Assembly: GCA_019055375.1 (NCBI GenBank)
Contig: JAHQIW010007136.1
Span: 186,001 to 250,000 of the forward strand
Length of the DNA stretch: 64,000 nucleotides
Direction: 5' to 3'
Source: Parelaphostrongylus tenuis
Taxonomy: Eukaryota; Nematoda; Chromadorea; Rhabditida; Metastrongylidae
A program made the translations under genes and the position numbers. The notes beneath the pieces are model-generated. The model had not been told where the DNA came from, did no database searches, and saw only the letters and a list, made by a program, of their open reading frames with translations. This document shows positions 12,048 through 23,051 of this stretch, one piece after another (position 1 is the first letter of the stretch; the number at the start of each line of letters is the position of its first letter).

Positions 12048-12603
12048 TTAACCGGTTGAGGACCAGAACCCAGAAGGCGTGCCTGGCCCCATCCCACTGG
12101 CCTCGCCTCAACCAAACATCCCTTGATAGATGATCGTGAAATTGACTGGGATGATAGTGGTATGAGGGCAGTGATTAGGATTATAGTGACAGCGATCATA
12201 GTGATGGCGGTAGTGATAGTGAGGATAGTGACAGTGATCATAGCTATAACGATAGTGATGGTGACAGCGCGTAGTGGTCGTGATAACGATGGTTATCATT
12301 GCCACTATCATAATCATGATAACAGTGATAAAGTAGATAGTGATGATGATAACGATAGTGACAATAATGATAATGACAATGATGATGATGATGATAACTA
12401 TCCGTTATCACTATCACTATCACTATCACTATCGCCATCACTATGATCATTATCAATATGATCCCAATCACTGCCATCCTACCGCTATCACCCCAATCAC
12501 TTTCACGACATCTCATCTATCAAAGGACGGACGTACTGGTTGGGGCGAGGCCACAGTGGTGGGGCTAGACACGCCATCTGGGTCCCGCTCCTCAACCGGT
12601 TAA
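12048..12603. mobile_element. TTAA-flanked foldback element with GATA-type minisatellite core
   Basis: Both ends are TTAACCGGTTGAGGA in inverse orientation, and similarity of the arms extends about 110 bp each (12052-12165 against 12490-12599). TTAA flanks on both sides and CCGG-type termini fit piggyBac-like target choice. Between the arms lies about 330 bp of imperfect GATAGTGATAGTGA repeats that switch to the complementary TATCACTATC at about 12400, so the whole element can fold on itself. No transposase is present; it is non-autonomous. Low-complexity ORFs (Ile/Thr, Asp/Asn) are by-products. Confidence 0.8.
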
Positions 12604-13013
12604 GCGAAAGCACGAAAATGATTCTGAAAAAAACTTATTTATTTTCTCGGCTGACAATTTCGACGCGTTTCGTCTTTATGAGAGCTGACTGATCCGAGCC
12701 AGTCCACAGTCGTTCATCCTCGTTGTCTTAGTCGCCTTCGTAGTCGTTCGAGACAGTTCTTCTTCGGAGGAGCACCATATTCAACAACAATCTTGTATAA
12801 AAAGAGATTGGCCGGCCGAGGTGCTCATCTGAGCAGTGCTTCCTCGATAGAAGATCTCAACCGAAGGATTACCAAAGCGAAAATAGGACGAACGACTGCG
12901 GAGTGGCTCGGATCAATCGGCTCTGATGACGTCGAAACGAGTCGAAACGTCAGCATAGGAAATAAATTTTTTTCCAACTCAGTGTTTTCGCTTAATCACC
13001 AGAAAGACGCATA

Positions 13014-13300
13014 TGGTGCCGCGAATAGAGGCGCCCTGCGTCGCATACAAAGTCGATGGTTCGACATCGAGCTCATGGCTCACCGTGCCTTCCACCCCTC
13101 CGAGGTCGGTAAATCGGTATACGACTTTCTGAGAGAATCAGCAGTACTGATTCGACAGAGTGGTAGCTCACTGCGAGCTACTGTAAAGACCAGATATGCA
13201 TTCAATCACCTCAAATGAAGCTGAAAACTGAAGAGAAATGCACGTCGTATCCCTCAGGATTGATCAACGCCGTTTTTTATCCTTCATGATAGAAATATTT
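13014..13300 (+). mobile_element. tRNA-derived SINE, family A
   Basis: Head is GGCGCCCTGCGTCGCATACA with GGTTCGACATC as B-box-like site. Body is collinear with 11252-11566, including GATATGCATTCAATCACCTC and the ending GATCAACGCC. Confidence 0.7.
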
Positions 13301-13724
13301 ATAAGTAACAATATAAACTAATACACAAATGGTTAATACTTAAAACATTATTTGATCCGTCTTTATAGCTGCTTTTTTCACTGTGTGGGTTCCAGTGCTT
13401 CTGATATCCATTAGTTTTTCGTCTTCTTCATGAACTCGCAGAATACTGGTTGAGCAAGTCTCCTTGCAGTCTCAAAGATAGCCAGGCTAATGCTGCAGCG
13501 TTCATTAGTGACCATCGGAAAGTGCTAGGAAGTTGTGGGATCAATTCCTCGTCGAGCCGCGTCAAGCAGTACAACCATTCGGTCCGGCCCCCGATTATAA
13601 TGGTATGTTAAGTATGTACAGCACTACATTTACAAGTACAAAGAAGTGTAGGGCAATATGCAATATGAATGTATACAACGCACCAGCGACAAAATATAAT
13701 ATATTGAAGATATGAGTTAAAAAG

Positions 13725-14055
13725 ACGCCCTCTAAATGGCTTACCACCTCATCGTGTCTGGGAGGTGTTTCTGGGTGTCGGACTGCGAGATAGAACGAGG
13801 GGTTCAACCCTCCTAGCAGAGTTAGTCAAGCTGAAACTAGTCCAACGCTTTCCTTAGAAAAACCCGCTGATAGTAACCATACCGGGATTGACTCGCCGTC
13901 TTCGGAGCTTCTAATCACAAGGTAATATTCCCCCTCTGATCCACAAGAGCCGCGACTGCTCTCATGTGGTGACGAGTCGCGTGAGGCCCTGGCTAGGCTT
14001 TTCGCCGAACTCCAAGAAACAAAACAGCTAAACCAGCACAGTCTCCCTGTTCTGG
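13725..14055. repeat. Dispersed repeat, family D (copy 1)
   Basis: About 330 bp is collinear with 17632-18095: CCTCATCGTGTCTGGGAGGTGTTTCTGGGTGTCGGAC at the start, CTCTGATCCACAAG in the middle, and a CAAGAAACAAAACAGCTAAACCAGCA end. I cannot assign it to a transposon class. Confidence 0.65.
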
Positions 14056-14154
14056 TGGCTTGCATTGAGTTAAGACGGGTTATCTAGAAAGTATTATATA
14101 GCAGGTGTTAAATATGACTCTACAGTTTTTTTCGCTGCAATAGTAGTAAAATAG

Positions 14155-14930
14155 AAAAAAGCCAGTTCTTATTTTTTGTTCAAAAAAGCGTCAAAAACGC
14201 TATTCATAAACATGTTTCTTATTCACAAAATATTTTATAAGATGGTTCTTACAGGAATTTAAAGACCACGACTTTTCTACCCAAAAACGCCATTTTTTCA
14301 AGTTTGCTGATTCGTAATTTGAATTTGGTAAATTGAGGTGGTAATCTGACGATGCAGTATTCGCAGAGTAAGGCGGGTACGGAAAGAGCTCCTAAGAACT
14401 CCCACCTAGCTCTCTTGTGATGTTTTCGATCTGTTTTACAACACGAATTAAACCATTAACAAGCAGCAAAATTGCAAAGTATGAATAATCAATGAAGCTT
14501 AGGCTAAGACAAAACTGCAGAAAGGACAACCAGAAAGTGGATTGTGACGCTCAAAGCTGGAGAGAACATCCTGGAGGATCAGTTGCGCTCGGATCTCCAC
14601 AAAGAAGCTCCTCTCTGCGCCCGCTTCAATAGCACTTTGTACCCAAGCGCCATTCTTTTATGAGCAGCACGGGAATTTGTTCCCATGACAGTTCCATTTC
14701 AAAGCACGTATGGGCAAGCTATGTATCAAAATGCTCACAAAAGATGCGCAATTGAACGATACCATCATCAAGTAATTTGAGATATTTTTGGCTAATAAAT
14801 CTGCAAAGTGAAGTTCCCACAAGTAGCGCTTTTGGGCAAAAAAGTCATCATCTGAAAGTCCTATAAAACCACCATATGAAATATTTTGTAGATTAAAAAA
14901 AAAACGCTACCTATATGTTTGACGGCGATA
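14155..14930 (+). mobile_element. Decayed mariner-like element
   Basis: Inverted ends: TTCTACCCAAAAACGCCATT near 14275 pairs with the TTTGGGCAAAAAAGTCATCA region near 14832, and the KATATTTTATAAGATGGT motif at 14230 is matched in inverse at 14868-14885. Inside, about 14516-14620 gives mariner helix-turn-helix-like protein (AERTTRKW...LKAGENILEDQLRSD). The catalytic part is gone. A sister copy lies at 45945-46760. Confidence 0.6.
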
Positions 14931-15369
14931 AACAAATATTCAACCTCAATAGCTGTATAGGGAAATTTTCTTAGGAGTTTTAGTAACAATTCGAACTTCA
15001 ATCTCTCGCTAGAGCCATACGAGGCCGGTCTTCGAAAATACCTCCTTACAACACTGTAGCATACAAAATAAATTAAGTTCACACGCTCCGCGGGCTTTCA
15101 TTTTTCGCACGCGTGTAGTCCGGAAAAGTACGAAAAGCATATGAACGCGTAGACAAAGTCTCGTAGAATCTTAGTCAATCGATTTATATGGAGTTCCTTT
15201 CAAAGCGAAGAAAATATCCCAGTTGAGAAGAAGACGCAATCCCACATTCCTAATCCATCACGGCATTGATCGATCGCCTCGCCCCTCCCCCCAGTCCTGA
15301 GCTGGCCGGTAAACTAGACCGCCGAATATGTGATGCTCGATCGTATTATCCCTGCCACACTGCAGTCAA

Positions 15370-15450
15370 ATGGTCTTTCCAGAAGATAAGCACAGCATTA
15401 TGATCACTGAAGATTACGCTATCGAATGATTACTAATAGTCTGAAGAAAG
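15370..15450 (+). repeat. Dispersed repeat end, family M
   Basis: AGATAAGCACAGCATTATGATCA...TTACGCTATCGAATGATTACTAATAGTC recurs at about 38190-38270, 52535-52600 and 61550-61610. The flanks 15130-15360 also resemble parts of 33120-33310 and 61390-61520, so a larger decayed element is likely. Confidence 0.5.
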
Positions 15451-15965
15451 AGCTTTGTCCTTTGAGCTGCAAAAAAACCAATTTTCTCTTGCTTCTAGAG
15501 CGCAATCAAAAACACTTCTCGAAGAAGCAAACACTATTTTTAGTTCTTCGACAGTTGTGCTATCGAAAAAATACCAGCTGTCTAGGAAAAGAGTTTGTGC
15601 ACCGAAATATAAGCAAAGTAAAAAGAAAAAACGTGGGTCATGTGAAACTAACTTTATTTTGGATTTTACAATGTTACAGAAAGAGTGTTTTGAAAATCCG
15701 ATTACGTATAGCTCTAGCTAGAGAATTAAGCATTCGAATGAATACTAACAATTTTCTGAAAATCTCTTCTCGAGCTAAAAAGATCGATTTTTCATCCTGT
15801 GCCCATTTGTCTAACGGAAAACCATCAAAAACATGTAAATGAACAGGGTTTTTAACGCATTTCAAGACACAAAGAGAATGTGCATATCTTTATTTTACCT
15901 ATTATTAGAGCAAAAAAACAACAACGGAGCCATATTTGTAGAACTGATACGTGACCAGTACAACA

Positions 15966-16262
15966 AGGTACTGTTCGGTTGCGAGGGGGACTAATAGAAA
16001 ACCGATCTCATTCGCTGGAGAGGAACTTTTCATAGGAGTGTCAGTGACCATTTGAAACCTCAGACATCAGGCTACAGCCCCACGTCGCCGGTTTTTCAAA
16101 ATTCACTTTTATAACGATATAAAATTCTTTTTGAAACCGGCTAAGTGGGGTTGTAGCCTGAAGTCTCAGCTTTCGAACTGCTACCCTCCCATGAAAAGTT
16201 TCTCTAGAGCGAATGAGATCGGCTTTTTATGCATTAGCCCCCTCATAACCGAATTGTACCTA
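15966..16262. mobile_element. MITE-like element with about 130-bp inverted arms
   Basis: The two halves are near-perfect inverted repeats: GGTACTGTTCGGTTGCGAGG at the left faces CCTCATAACCGAATTGTACC at the right, and the arms continue inward past AAAACCGATCTCATTCGCT and ACTTTTCATAGGAGTGTCAG to a short AT-rich centre near 16110. There is no coding capacity. Single arms recur at 37785-37880, 38760-38885 and 61080-61190. Confidence 0.85.
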
Positions 16263-16287
16263 AATCAAAGTACAAAACATAAATAAA

Positions 16288-16590
16288 AGGATAAAGGATA
16301 AGCCCTTGGCGCTGATCAATCCCTGAGAAATGCAGCATTCAATCGTCTTCAATTTTCAACTCCTTATAAGATGACTGAACGCATATCTGGCCTTTACAAT
16401 GACTCGCGGTGGCTCCCGCTGTATCTAGTCAGCGCTGTTTTCTCCTTCCAGAAAAGTCTCCATCCACTTCGGTACCAATTCACCGACCCCGGAGGGATCG
16501 ATGTTTGGTGAGTCATGAGCGCGAGATCGAACCATTGACCTCGTGTGCGACGCAGAGCACCTCTAACAGCTGCGCCACATGCGCTTTAAA
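16288..16590 (-). mobile_element. tRNA-derived SINE, family A
   Basis: Read on the minus strand it starts GCGCATGTGGCGCAGCTG, has GGTTCGATCTCGCGC and the whole 300-bp body down to the CTTTATCC tail near 16290. Confidence 0.8.
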
Positions 16591-16904
16591 GAATATAGAT
16601 ATGTACTAAAAACGTACCATATCGGACTTGAGACGGCTTGTTGGTAGAGAAATCTGTCCTTGTCTATTCACATACATAAGTTTCATTTCCGTTGAAAAGC
16701 GACGACGGAGACACTGGAGCGAGAAGCGATTTTGACAAAATAACGTCCCGAACTCATTAAAAAGGCCCATTCAACTGGCAGCAGTTGACAATAAAAAGTA
16801 AAAAAGCTCAGTGACGTCGCGGAAAAGCCGATTAAAGTGGAAATTTTGGCAAAAAAAAGGAGGAGATCAAAAAGTTCGAAAGCGACTCTAGCTCGTTGAC
16901 AAGT

Positions 16905-17225
16905 GCTTTTTTCGAACGACACTCCATGAAACACAATAAAACCACGTCTTCGTAATTGAACAGAGAAAAGTCGTTCGGTGATGGATTCTGGCACGTATAA
17001 AAAAAGAGGATACAAAGTTAATTATGCGACTTTTACACACTCGAGGCTTGTTTTTGTCAAACAACACTCCGTTATTACAATAAAGTCACGCCCAGTCGAC
17101 TAGTCAACTGGCGTGTTGGTAGCGCATTGAAACCACGGCTAGCTAATAAAACAGAGAATTCATAAAGTTTATTATGCCCGAGGGCTATTTTTCTCGAACA
17201 ACACTCCGCAACGGCGCTAAAATAC
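16905..17225. repeat. Degenerate tandem repeat, period about 135-140 bp
   Basis: Three imperfect units share TTCGAACGACACTCC / TCAAACAACACTCCG / TCGAACAACACTCCG (near 16914, 17057, 17194), followed by ACCACG and AACAGAG(A)AA, and GTTAATTATGC or GTTTATTATGC. No function is evident. Confidence 0.45.
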
Positions 17226-17631
17226 GCGAGCAGCCGAGCGTAGTTAGGCGTGTTGTACGGTCGTCTCAGTGTTGTTCTACTCTCGATGTCCCGAGTGGCC
17301 CATTCCTACTAGCCCTTCAATCCTTTGTGGACCGGCGTTGATAAGCAGGCGACGTTGTGCCGTTGCTTTCCCACGAGACGCGACGCCGCCGTTACAGTAG
17401 CCGAGTGAACTTGACGTCGTGCGGGCAGATCTTGTGGGAAAGCAAGTGCAGGCAGCCACACATGTTTGCATAGAAAATGGGGCACTGCCCTTGCAGGCGC
17501 ATCTCGTGGGAGAGTGAAGGCGCGACGCCGCCTTGCTTTTAACGTTGGTCCTCAAAGAGCTACGGATGGGCATGTTCTACTGCTTAGAGCATGACCTGTA
17601 GGAGTTTAATCCCAGTGCATTCTGGATGCCT

Positions 17632-18095
17632 CCCAAGTGATTTACCGCCTCATCGTGTCTGGAAGGTGTTCCTGGGTGTCGGACCGCGAAGTACAGTGGG
17701 CGATTCAATCCTCCAGCAAGGCGCCCAAGCTGATAAGGAGTATGACGTTTCCATTCGAAAAGCCCAGCTAAGAGTACACCACACAAGGAATAACCCCCGT
17801 CTTGGTAGCTACTAGTGGCAAGGTAGTAACTTCCTCTGATCCACAAGTTTCAACTACTGCTTTAAAGCCTTGCGGTTCCATAGACCCAACCCCTTGCGCC
17901 TCTAACATTGATCTAACATTGGTTCGTACTGCATCTAACAATGGCACGCTGGGGGTTAGACGCAACCCGATTCAATGTTAGAGACGCTGCAGAGGGTTGG
18001 CTTCATGGAAGTAAGGACTAATGTGGTGACGAACTGAGAAAGTCTTGGCTAGGCTTACCGCTAGACTCCAAGGAACAGAACAGCCAAACCAGCAG
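17632..18095. repeat. Dispersed repeat, family D (copy 2) with nested insertion
   Basis: Collinear with 13725-14055 but interrupted by about 115 bp (17885-18000) that is itself an inverted repeat (CAACCCCTTGCGCCTCTAAC facing GTTAGAGACGCTGCAGAGGG). Confidence 0.6.
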
Positions 18096-18307
18096 TTTTC
18101 GCATGCTGGGCCCACACTAATAGTGAAGACGCGCTGTTCAAGTATCAAAGAAGGTTCTAGATGGTGTTCCCGGACGGGAGACTTCGTCGATGGCATTTCC
18201 CGTGCAGGCTTCAGGTGACAAGCGAATCTGGAAGAAATTAGAATTGGTGCCGGTTTATTTAAAATTTTAAGCATGATTACGATTCAGAAGACAAAGAATG
18301 ACTTGGC

Positions 18308-18570
18308 GGTGTTAATCATTCCCTGAGGGATGCGCTGTGCATTCGACCTTGTCAAACATCGTCAAAGGTGATTGAATGTGTATCTAGTCTTTACAGTGAT
18401 TTGAGGTGGCCCACCGATCTATCAAGCCAATGCTGCTATCCTTCCAGACAAGTCTGGTGACAAATAGCTACCGCGGAGGGACGGAGGGCTTGGTGAGCAC
18501 TGGGCGTGGAATCGGACCATCGACCACGTGTGATTCGCAAGGCACCTCTAAACCACTCCACCATACTCGC
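18308..18570 (-). mobile_element. tRNA-derived SINE, family A
   Basis: Minus-strand copy: tail side GGCGGTGTTAATCATTCCCTGAG at the low end, head side GTTTAGAGGTGCCTTGCG at the high end, with the CTCACCAAGC body segment between. Confidence 0.7.
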
Positions 18571-18949
18571 CTGTTAAATATGATAAAGAATGCAGTGCTT
18601 TCACAGAAGCGTAAAGCCTCTGAAATTTGCATTAATGGGCCCTGAGGTCGCTCTTAGTTCTTTTTTCAACGCAGTCCACCCGCTTTCCTGCAGAGTCACG
18701 CGTAGGATGTTACGCTATCGTGCTTAACCATGAGTGACTAGCGCAGTGTTTTGAAATTCGATTTATGGGAAAGCGAGATGACAAGCAATGCTCTCGTTTG
18801 ATCCCCTCAAAAACTCTCTTGCAATTGCAGTTTCCTTGGGGAACTCTTCATTCCTCTTATCGCCAAGATCGTAAACAGAATCGTCTCAATCATCATTCAA
18901 GGACATTCATTAACGCATTAGGAACCGCTATTTCCGCCCGGTTGCGCAC

Positions 18950-19370
18950 GCGGCAGCTATGCGACGGACAGCCTGCAGTGGCAAGTGCTTCCGTGTTGCC
19001 GTCCATCTGGAGGAAGGTTGCTGGTTCGATGCCCTAACACGACGCTTCACCGTACTTTTCTGTGTCTTATTCTTCTGTTTTCAGAAGAGTATGCTCATAT
19101 CACAAGCACACCATATAACACCATATCTCATTTAGTAACACCGAAACACAAGCGATCAATCTACTAAACTTTTATTTCTCACCTTTTATTCTACGTTTTG
19201 TATCAAAAGCAATGAAAGATCAGACAACTGATTTTTTTTTTGCTAAAATAATGACGGTAGAAAAGTACATTCAATATTAATCGACAAGCGTCGTGTTAGG
19301 GGATCGAACCAGCTCCCTTCTTTCCAGTGGACGATAACACGAGGTAATTGTCACTACCGGCTGCTCGCCG
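18950..19370. repeat. Inverted pair of tRNA-like repeats, family C
   Basis: 18975-19045 (+) ends GGTTGCTGGTTCGATGCCCTAACACGACGC, and 19283-19370 (-) has the same sequence with a B-box-like GGTTCGATCCCC. The arms flank about 240 bp of AT-rich DNA. Confidence 0.5.
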
Positions 19371-20723
19371 GCGAGCCGCCTTTTGAACCAGCTATCCTCA
19401 ATGTGTAGAAAAAAGATTCTCAAGCAGCAGCTGAAGCAACACGTGAGATGTGTGGAGGATGAAGCAAGGCGGCGAATCGAATTAAAGATCTGCTGGGATT
19501 CGCTCAGTAAACTGTGATTACAAAAGGGATGCAGAAAATAAGCAAATATGTCTATTTTTCTATAATCTTCTTAAGCTAAACACAAGGCTTTATGAGACAA
19601 TTTATTGAACAGGTGACGTTTCGGCAGTTTCGCCTTCATCAGAGCTTGGAAAGATCAGATTATCTACAACCCAGTCGGCCAAACACCTCCATTACTCTAT
19701 CAAAAAAAAAAAAAAAAAAAACACCAGACACAGATTTCAATCGCATCAAGCACAAAATCAACTTCCAATATACCACTTTTATGAGATTTCCACTGAGTTC
19801 TTCAAGTGAAGGCCACCGGGCAGAGACCAGGTGGACTTGTGACGTACCCTCGCATCTAAATAGTTGTCTTATATACCGTCTTTCCAAATGAATTTCGCTC
19901 TAGCCCTAAGTTTTTGACAACTTTCATGTGCGAACTTAGCTTCTCATAGGTGATAAGAGTCCAAGAAAATCAAGTTAAAATTACATCATGAACATTTAGT
20001 CGATTTGATGTTCATTAAGAGTCTCAATGTCTGACATGACTTTATTCCCACCCATACCTGGATCGGGGTAGATCGGGCGGATTGAGTCGATTTGAATTCA
20101 TAGCGGTATGCGGCGAAAATTTTCCATCGCTTAGATGTGGCTGCCATACGAAACCATTTTTCAAAATCGATGTGCAATTTTTTGACAAACACTATATTAC
20201 TTTTGCCGCACTGTTTGAGAGCTGTCCTCAAAATAACAAATGCTTTCACATGAATGAATGAACGTACGATGCTTGGGAAATTGTTCTAAACTGGGGAAGT
20301 GAGTTTTGACGAAAAAGGGCGACTGGGCAAATGAGTCGGATGTTGCCTGAGCAACGGGTGTTGCCTGAATGATAATGTTATCATATCGCTATGCCCTGTC
20401 TTTCCTCTCCACTGTAAATAGTACTGTAATAAGCTTAGGAAAATGTCGAGCGTCATTATTAGTAAATCCCTCAAAAATCCTTTTTTATGGCTTGAATCCT
20501 AGAATAAACAGTGAGGTCGACTCGTGATGCAAAAATGAACAGCCTTTTCACCTGAATCTCTGAGAGGAAATCTTATTACGCCGTTCCACGAGTTTTGGCA
20601 CCAAAGAAATAAGCACCAAACTTATCAACCAGATGCAATTAAAATTGTATGAAATTGAAATCATTATATCAAGCATCTTCTTGCAAACATTTTATTATAC
20701 ATCTTGCCTATAGATACTTCAAG

Positions 20724-20950
20724 ATGAAGCTGTTGTGGAAACAAATTCGCTTGCTACTCATGCACGAATGACGCGCAGGGGAAAATGCTAGCGAAGCGGC
20801 GTGCAAGATTAATGGAGCTTGGGGCGATGATACGGTTGCAGAAACAACGACTAGGAGGTGTTTCGCGAAGTTCAAAGCTGCAGAGAACACTCTGTAGGGT
20901 CAGTTCCGCTCGGGACGTCCACAGGAAGCTCCATTATTGCGTACCACTTC
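20724..20950 (+). pseudogene. Mariner transposase N-terminal fragment, broken
   Basis: The frame from ATG 20724 reads MKLLWKQIRLLLMHE, a stop, then RAGENASEAACKINGAWGD..., TTTRRCFAKFKAAENTL, another stop, and QFRSGRPQEA. This is the N-terminal helix-turn-helix region of mariner-family transposases, which bind the terminal repeats. At least two stop codons are present and the catalytic DD34D region does not follow. Similar N-terminal relics occur at 41899-42000 and, in reverse, at 46390-46480. Confidence 0.75.
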
Positions 20951-21319
20951 ACTATCGTTTTCCTCTATGTGCCATTCATGTATGAGCGGCAAGTGAGTTT
21001 ATCCTCATGGTAGCTCAATCGGAGCAGGTGTGGACAAGTTGCAAAATACAAAATATTCGCAAGAAAATGCGCAACTGAACTACACCAAGTTCAAGCATTT
21101 GATCTACTTTTGGTTTATAAACTCCATGTATATTGCTCTGGTGCTGAAGCTTATACGACAGCCTAATATCTCAAATATAAATTCACTTCTAAAACTGTTT
21201 TCAGCTTTTCTCGAGGTTTCTTACATTAGATTTATTGGTGGCTTACGAACAGTTTATAAGAAATTGCCATCATCAGAGCCTTCTTTCGTCCCCTATCATA
21301 CAGAACTCACGGCATGATA

Positions 21320-23040
21320 AATCATGCTTGCCAGTATACCTATAGCTGATGTCTTGCGGGTGGTGGAACAAGTCTGATGAAGGCGATTTCACCGAAACGG
21401 TTCGTAAGCCTTAACGAAATGTGTTATAGCCAATCTCGAGAATAGCTAGAAACATTCGTAAGGACTACATACATAGAATGTTTCTTCAATGCTTCAAAAA
21501 ATGATCGATCAAAAAAGTAATATAAACTTGTCGTTTACAATCCATAAGTGGACACCTTTCAACTGTATTCTAACATCCTTTTGCGAAGTGTCTTCCCTCG
21601 CTTTACCGTAGACATTTAGATAATTAAGGCTGTGCTGCCATGTAACTTTCGATGTGTACTGCATGCTATGCATGCTTGCTAGAAGGAGGTTGCGGCAGGA
21701 GTTGAATCAGTGTGGGTGAACTACATTACAACATATGCATCTCTATCTTCGTAGTCTATATCACTGCACATTGTCTGAAACTACTTCTATAACCAACTGA
21801 CAGGTCGTCAAAAGTCGACAACATTTCAAGAAAGAGCTGTCCTTCTTTCTAAAACTTGCGGTTAGGCATTCCTCCTTTCAAAGTCTCCAACTTGCTTTTC
21901 AGTGACCTATTCCTCAGAGCCGTTCAACTGCCTATGTGGAAGAGGCCACCGGTGTAATTTACACCCTCAGGGAAGGCTCATGGCGAGCTAATTTCTAGCT
22001 TAACGTTTCACAGAAATATTTTAAACATGTTTCTTTTCCGGTAAGAGGCCACGGCTATGGCCGAGAATTTACAGCACAGCTGCCTCCAATGAGCAAGTTC
22101 TGCTGTTACACTTGAACATTTCAACTCGCCACTTGAAGAAATTTTCCTCTATAAGAGTTTATTCTACTTTTTACAAAACCCATGAGCATAATTTATTGTG
22201 TCTATCCCAGCATTCCCTGCATTCTATTCACATCCTCGCATTTCTTCTCCCCACAGGACCTCCCGACGCTTCACCTATTCCTTCGGCTGCTGGTTGAGGA
22301 TCTCGTATTCTTGATAAAAGTCGTAGAATACTGATTGAGATAACTCTCCTTATAATCATGAACATAGTTGAGGTGAGGTATTTCCAGGCGTTTCAGTTTA
22401 ATAATTGCAAGAGAGTGCAGAGAGTGCTGAAGCAGGAGATTGAATCAGCTCCTTTCAGTCATCACATTCCTTCCTGATTAACTGCATCACTAGCCACTGC
22501 GCACGCACACTCTCATATTCATATTCTACCTTTTTTTTTGAAAGCTGGATATACCCTGGTCTGTATTTTGAGATCACTGTCACCAAGTGCCGTAAGGCGT
22601 TTCCCTGTTGACTTATAGGTATGTGATTCACTCGGCAGTACCTTTTTTATACAGCATGATTCTTAAAGGTGATTATTGACTGAAGAAATCTTGTTTCTCG
22701 GAAGGCATTCCCTAGCAATCGCTACTAGGTTAGCTGACACATATGGTCCTTCATAGTAAAACTCAATATCATCTACAAGTGATAATGCGGTTATGAAACG
22801 GTCTCGTTGTTGCCAACAGAATCTTTGTACTTTATTGTAATCCCATCGCTCAGCTGAATTCGACGGCCTCATAAATTAGGACATTTCTTCATCGACAACT
22901 CTATGAGCAATTATTACGACAGTAAAAGTTTGCTCTTGATTTTTTGTCCATATTTATTTCATGCGTTGTTGGATGACCACAAACAGGATGTGGAAATGCG
23001 CTCGCTGGTCGGAAGCATGAGGTGTTAGCAACATTATGCT
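21320..23040. other. Stretch without a supported gene
   Basis: Contains a CTGATGAAGGCGA...CCGAAACGG motif near 21376-21405 and tRNA-like fragments near 22430-22510. No exon chain with splice signals was found. Confidence 0.5.
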
Positions 23041-23051
23041 TCAATTATTTA

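Noticed and set aside
12123..12603. Overlapping ORFs of 87-107 codons rich in Ile, Thr, Asp and Asn on both strands
   Set aside because: They are translations of the GATAGTGA minisatellite inside the foldback element, open in many frames by composition.
12793..13218. 141-codon plus-strand ORF
   Set aside because: Its second half is a family A SINE read through the tRNA-like head; the first half shows no known motif.
15426..15842. 138-codon basic plus-strand ORF
   Set aside because: It overlaps a family M repeat end, has heavily AT-driven Lys/Arg content and an overlapping ORF in another frame.
17277..17573. 98-codon Ser/Arg/Thr-rich minus-strand ORF
   Set aside because: No start or splice context and no recognisable domain; GC-rich local composition explains the open frame.
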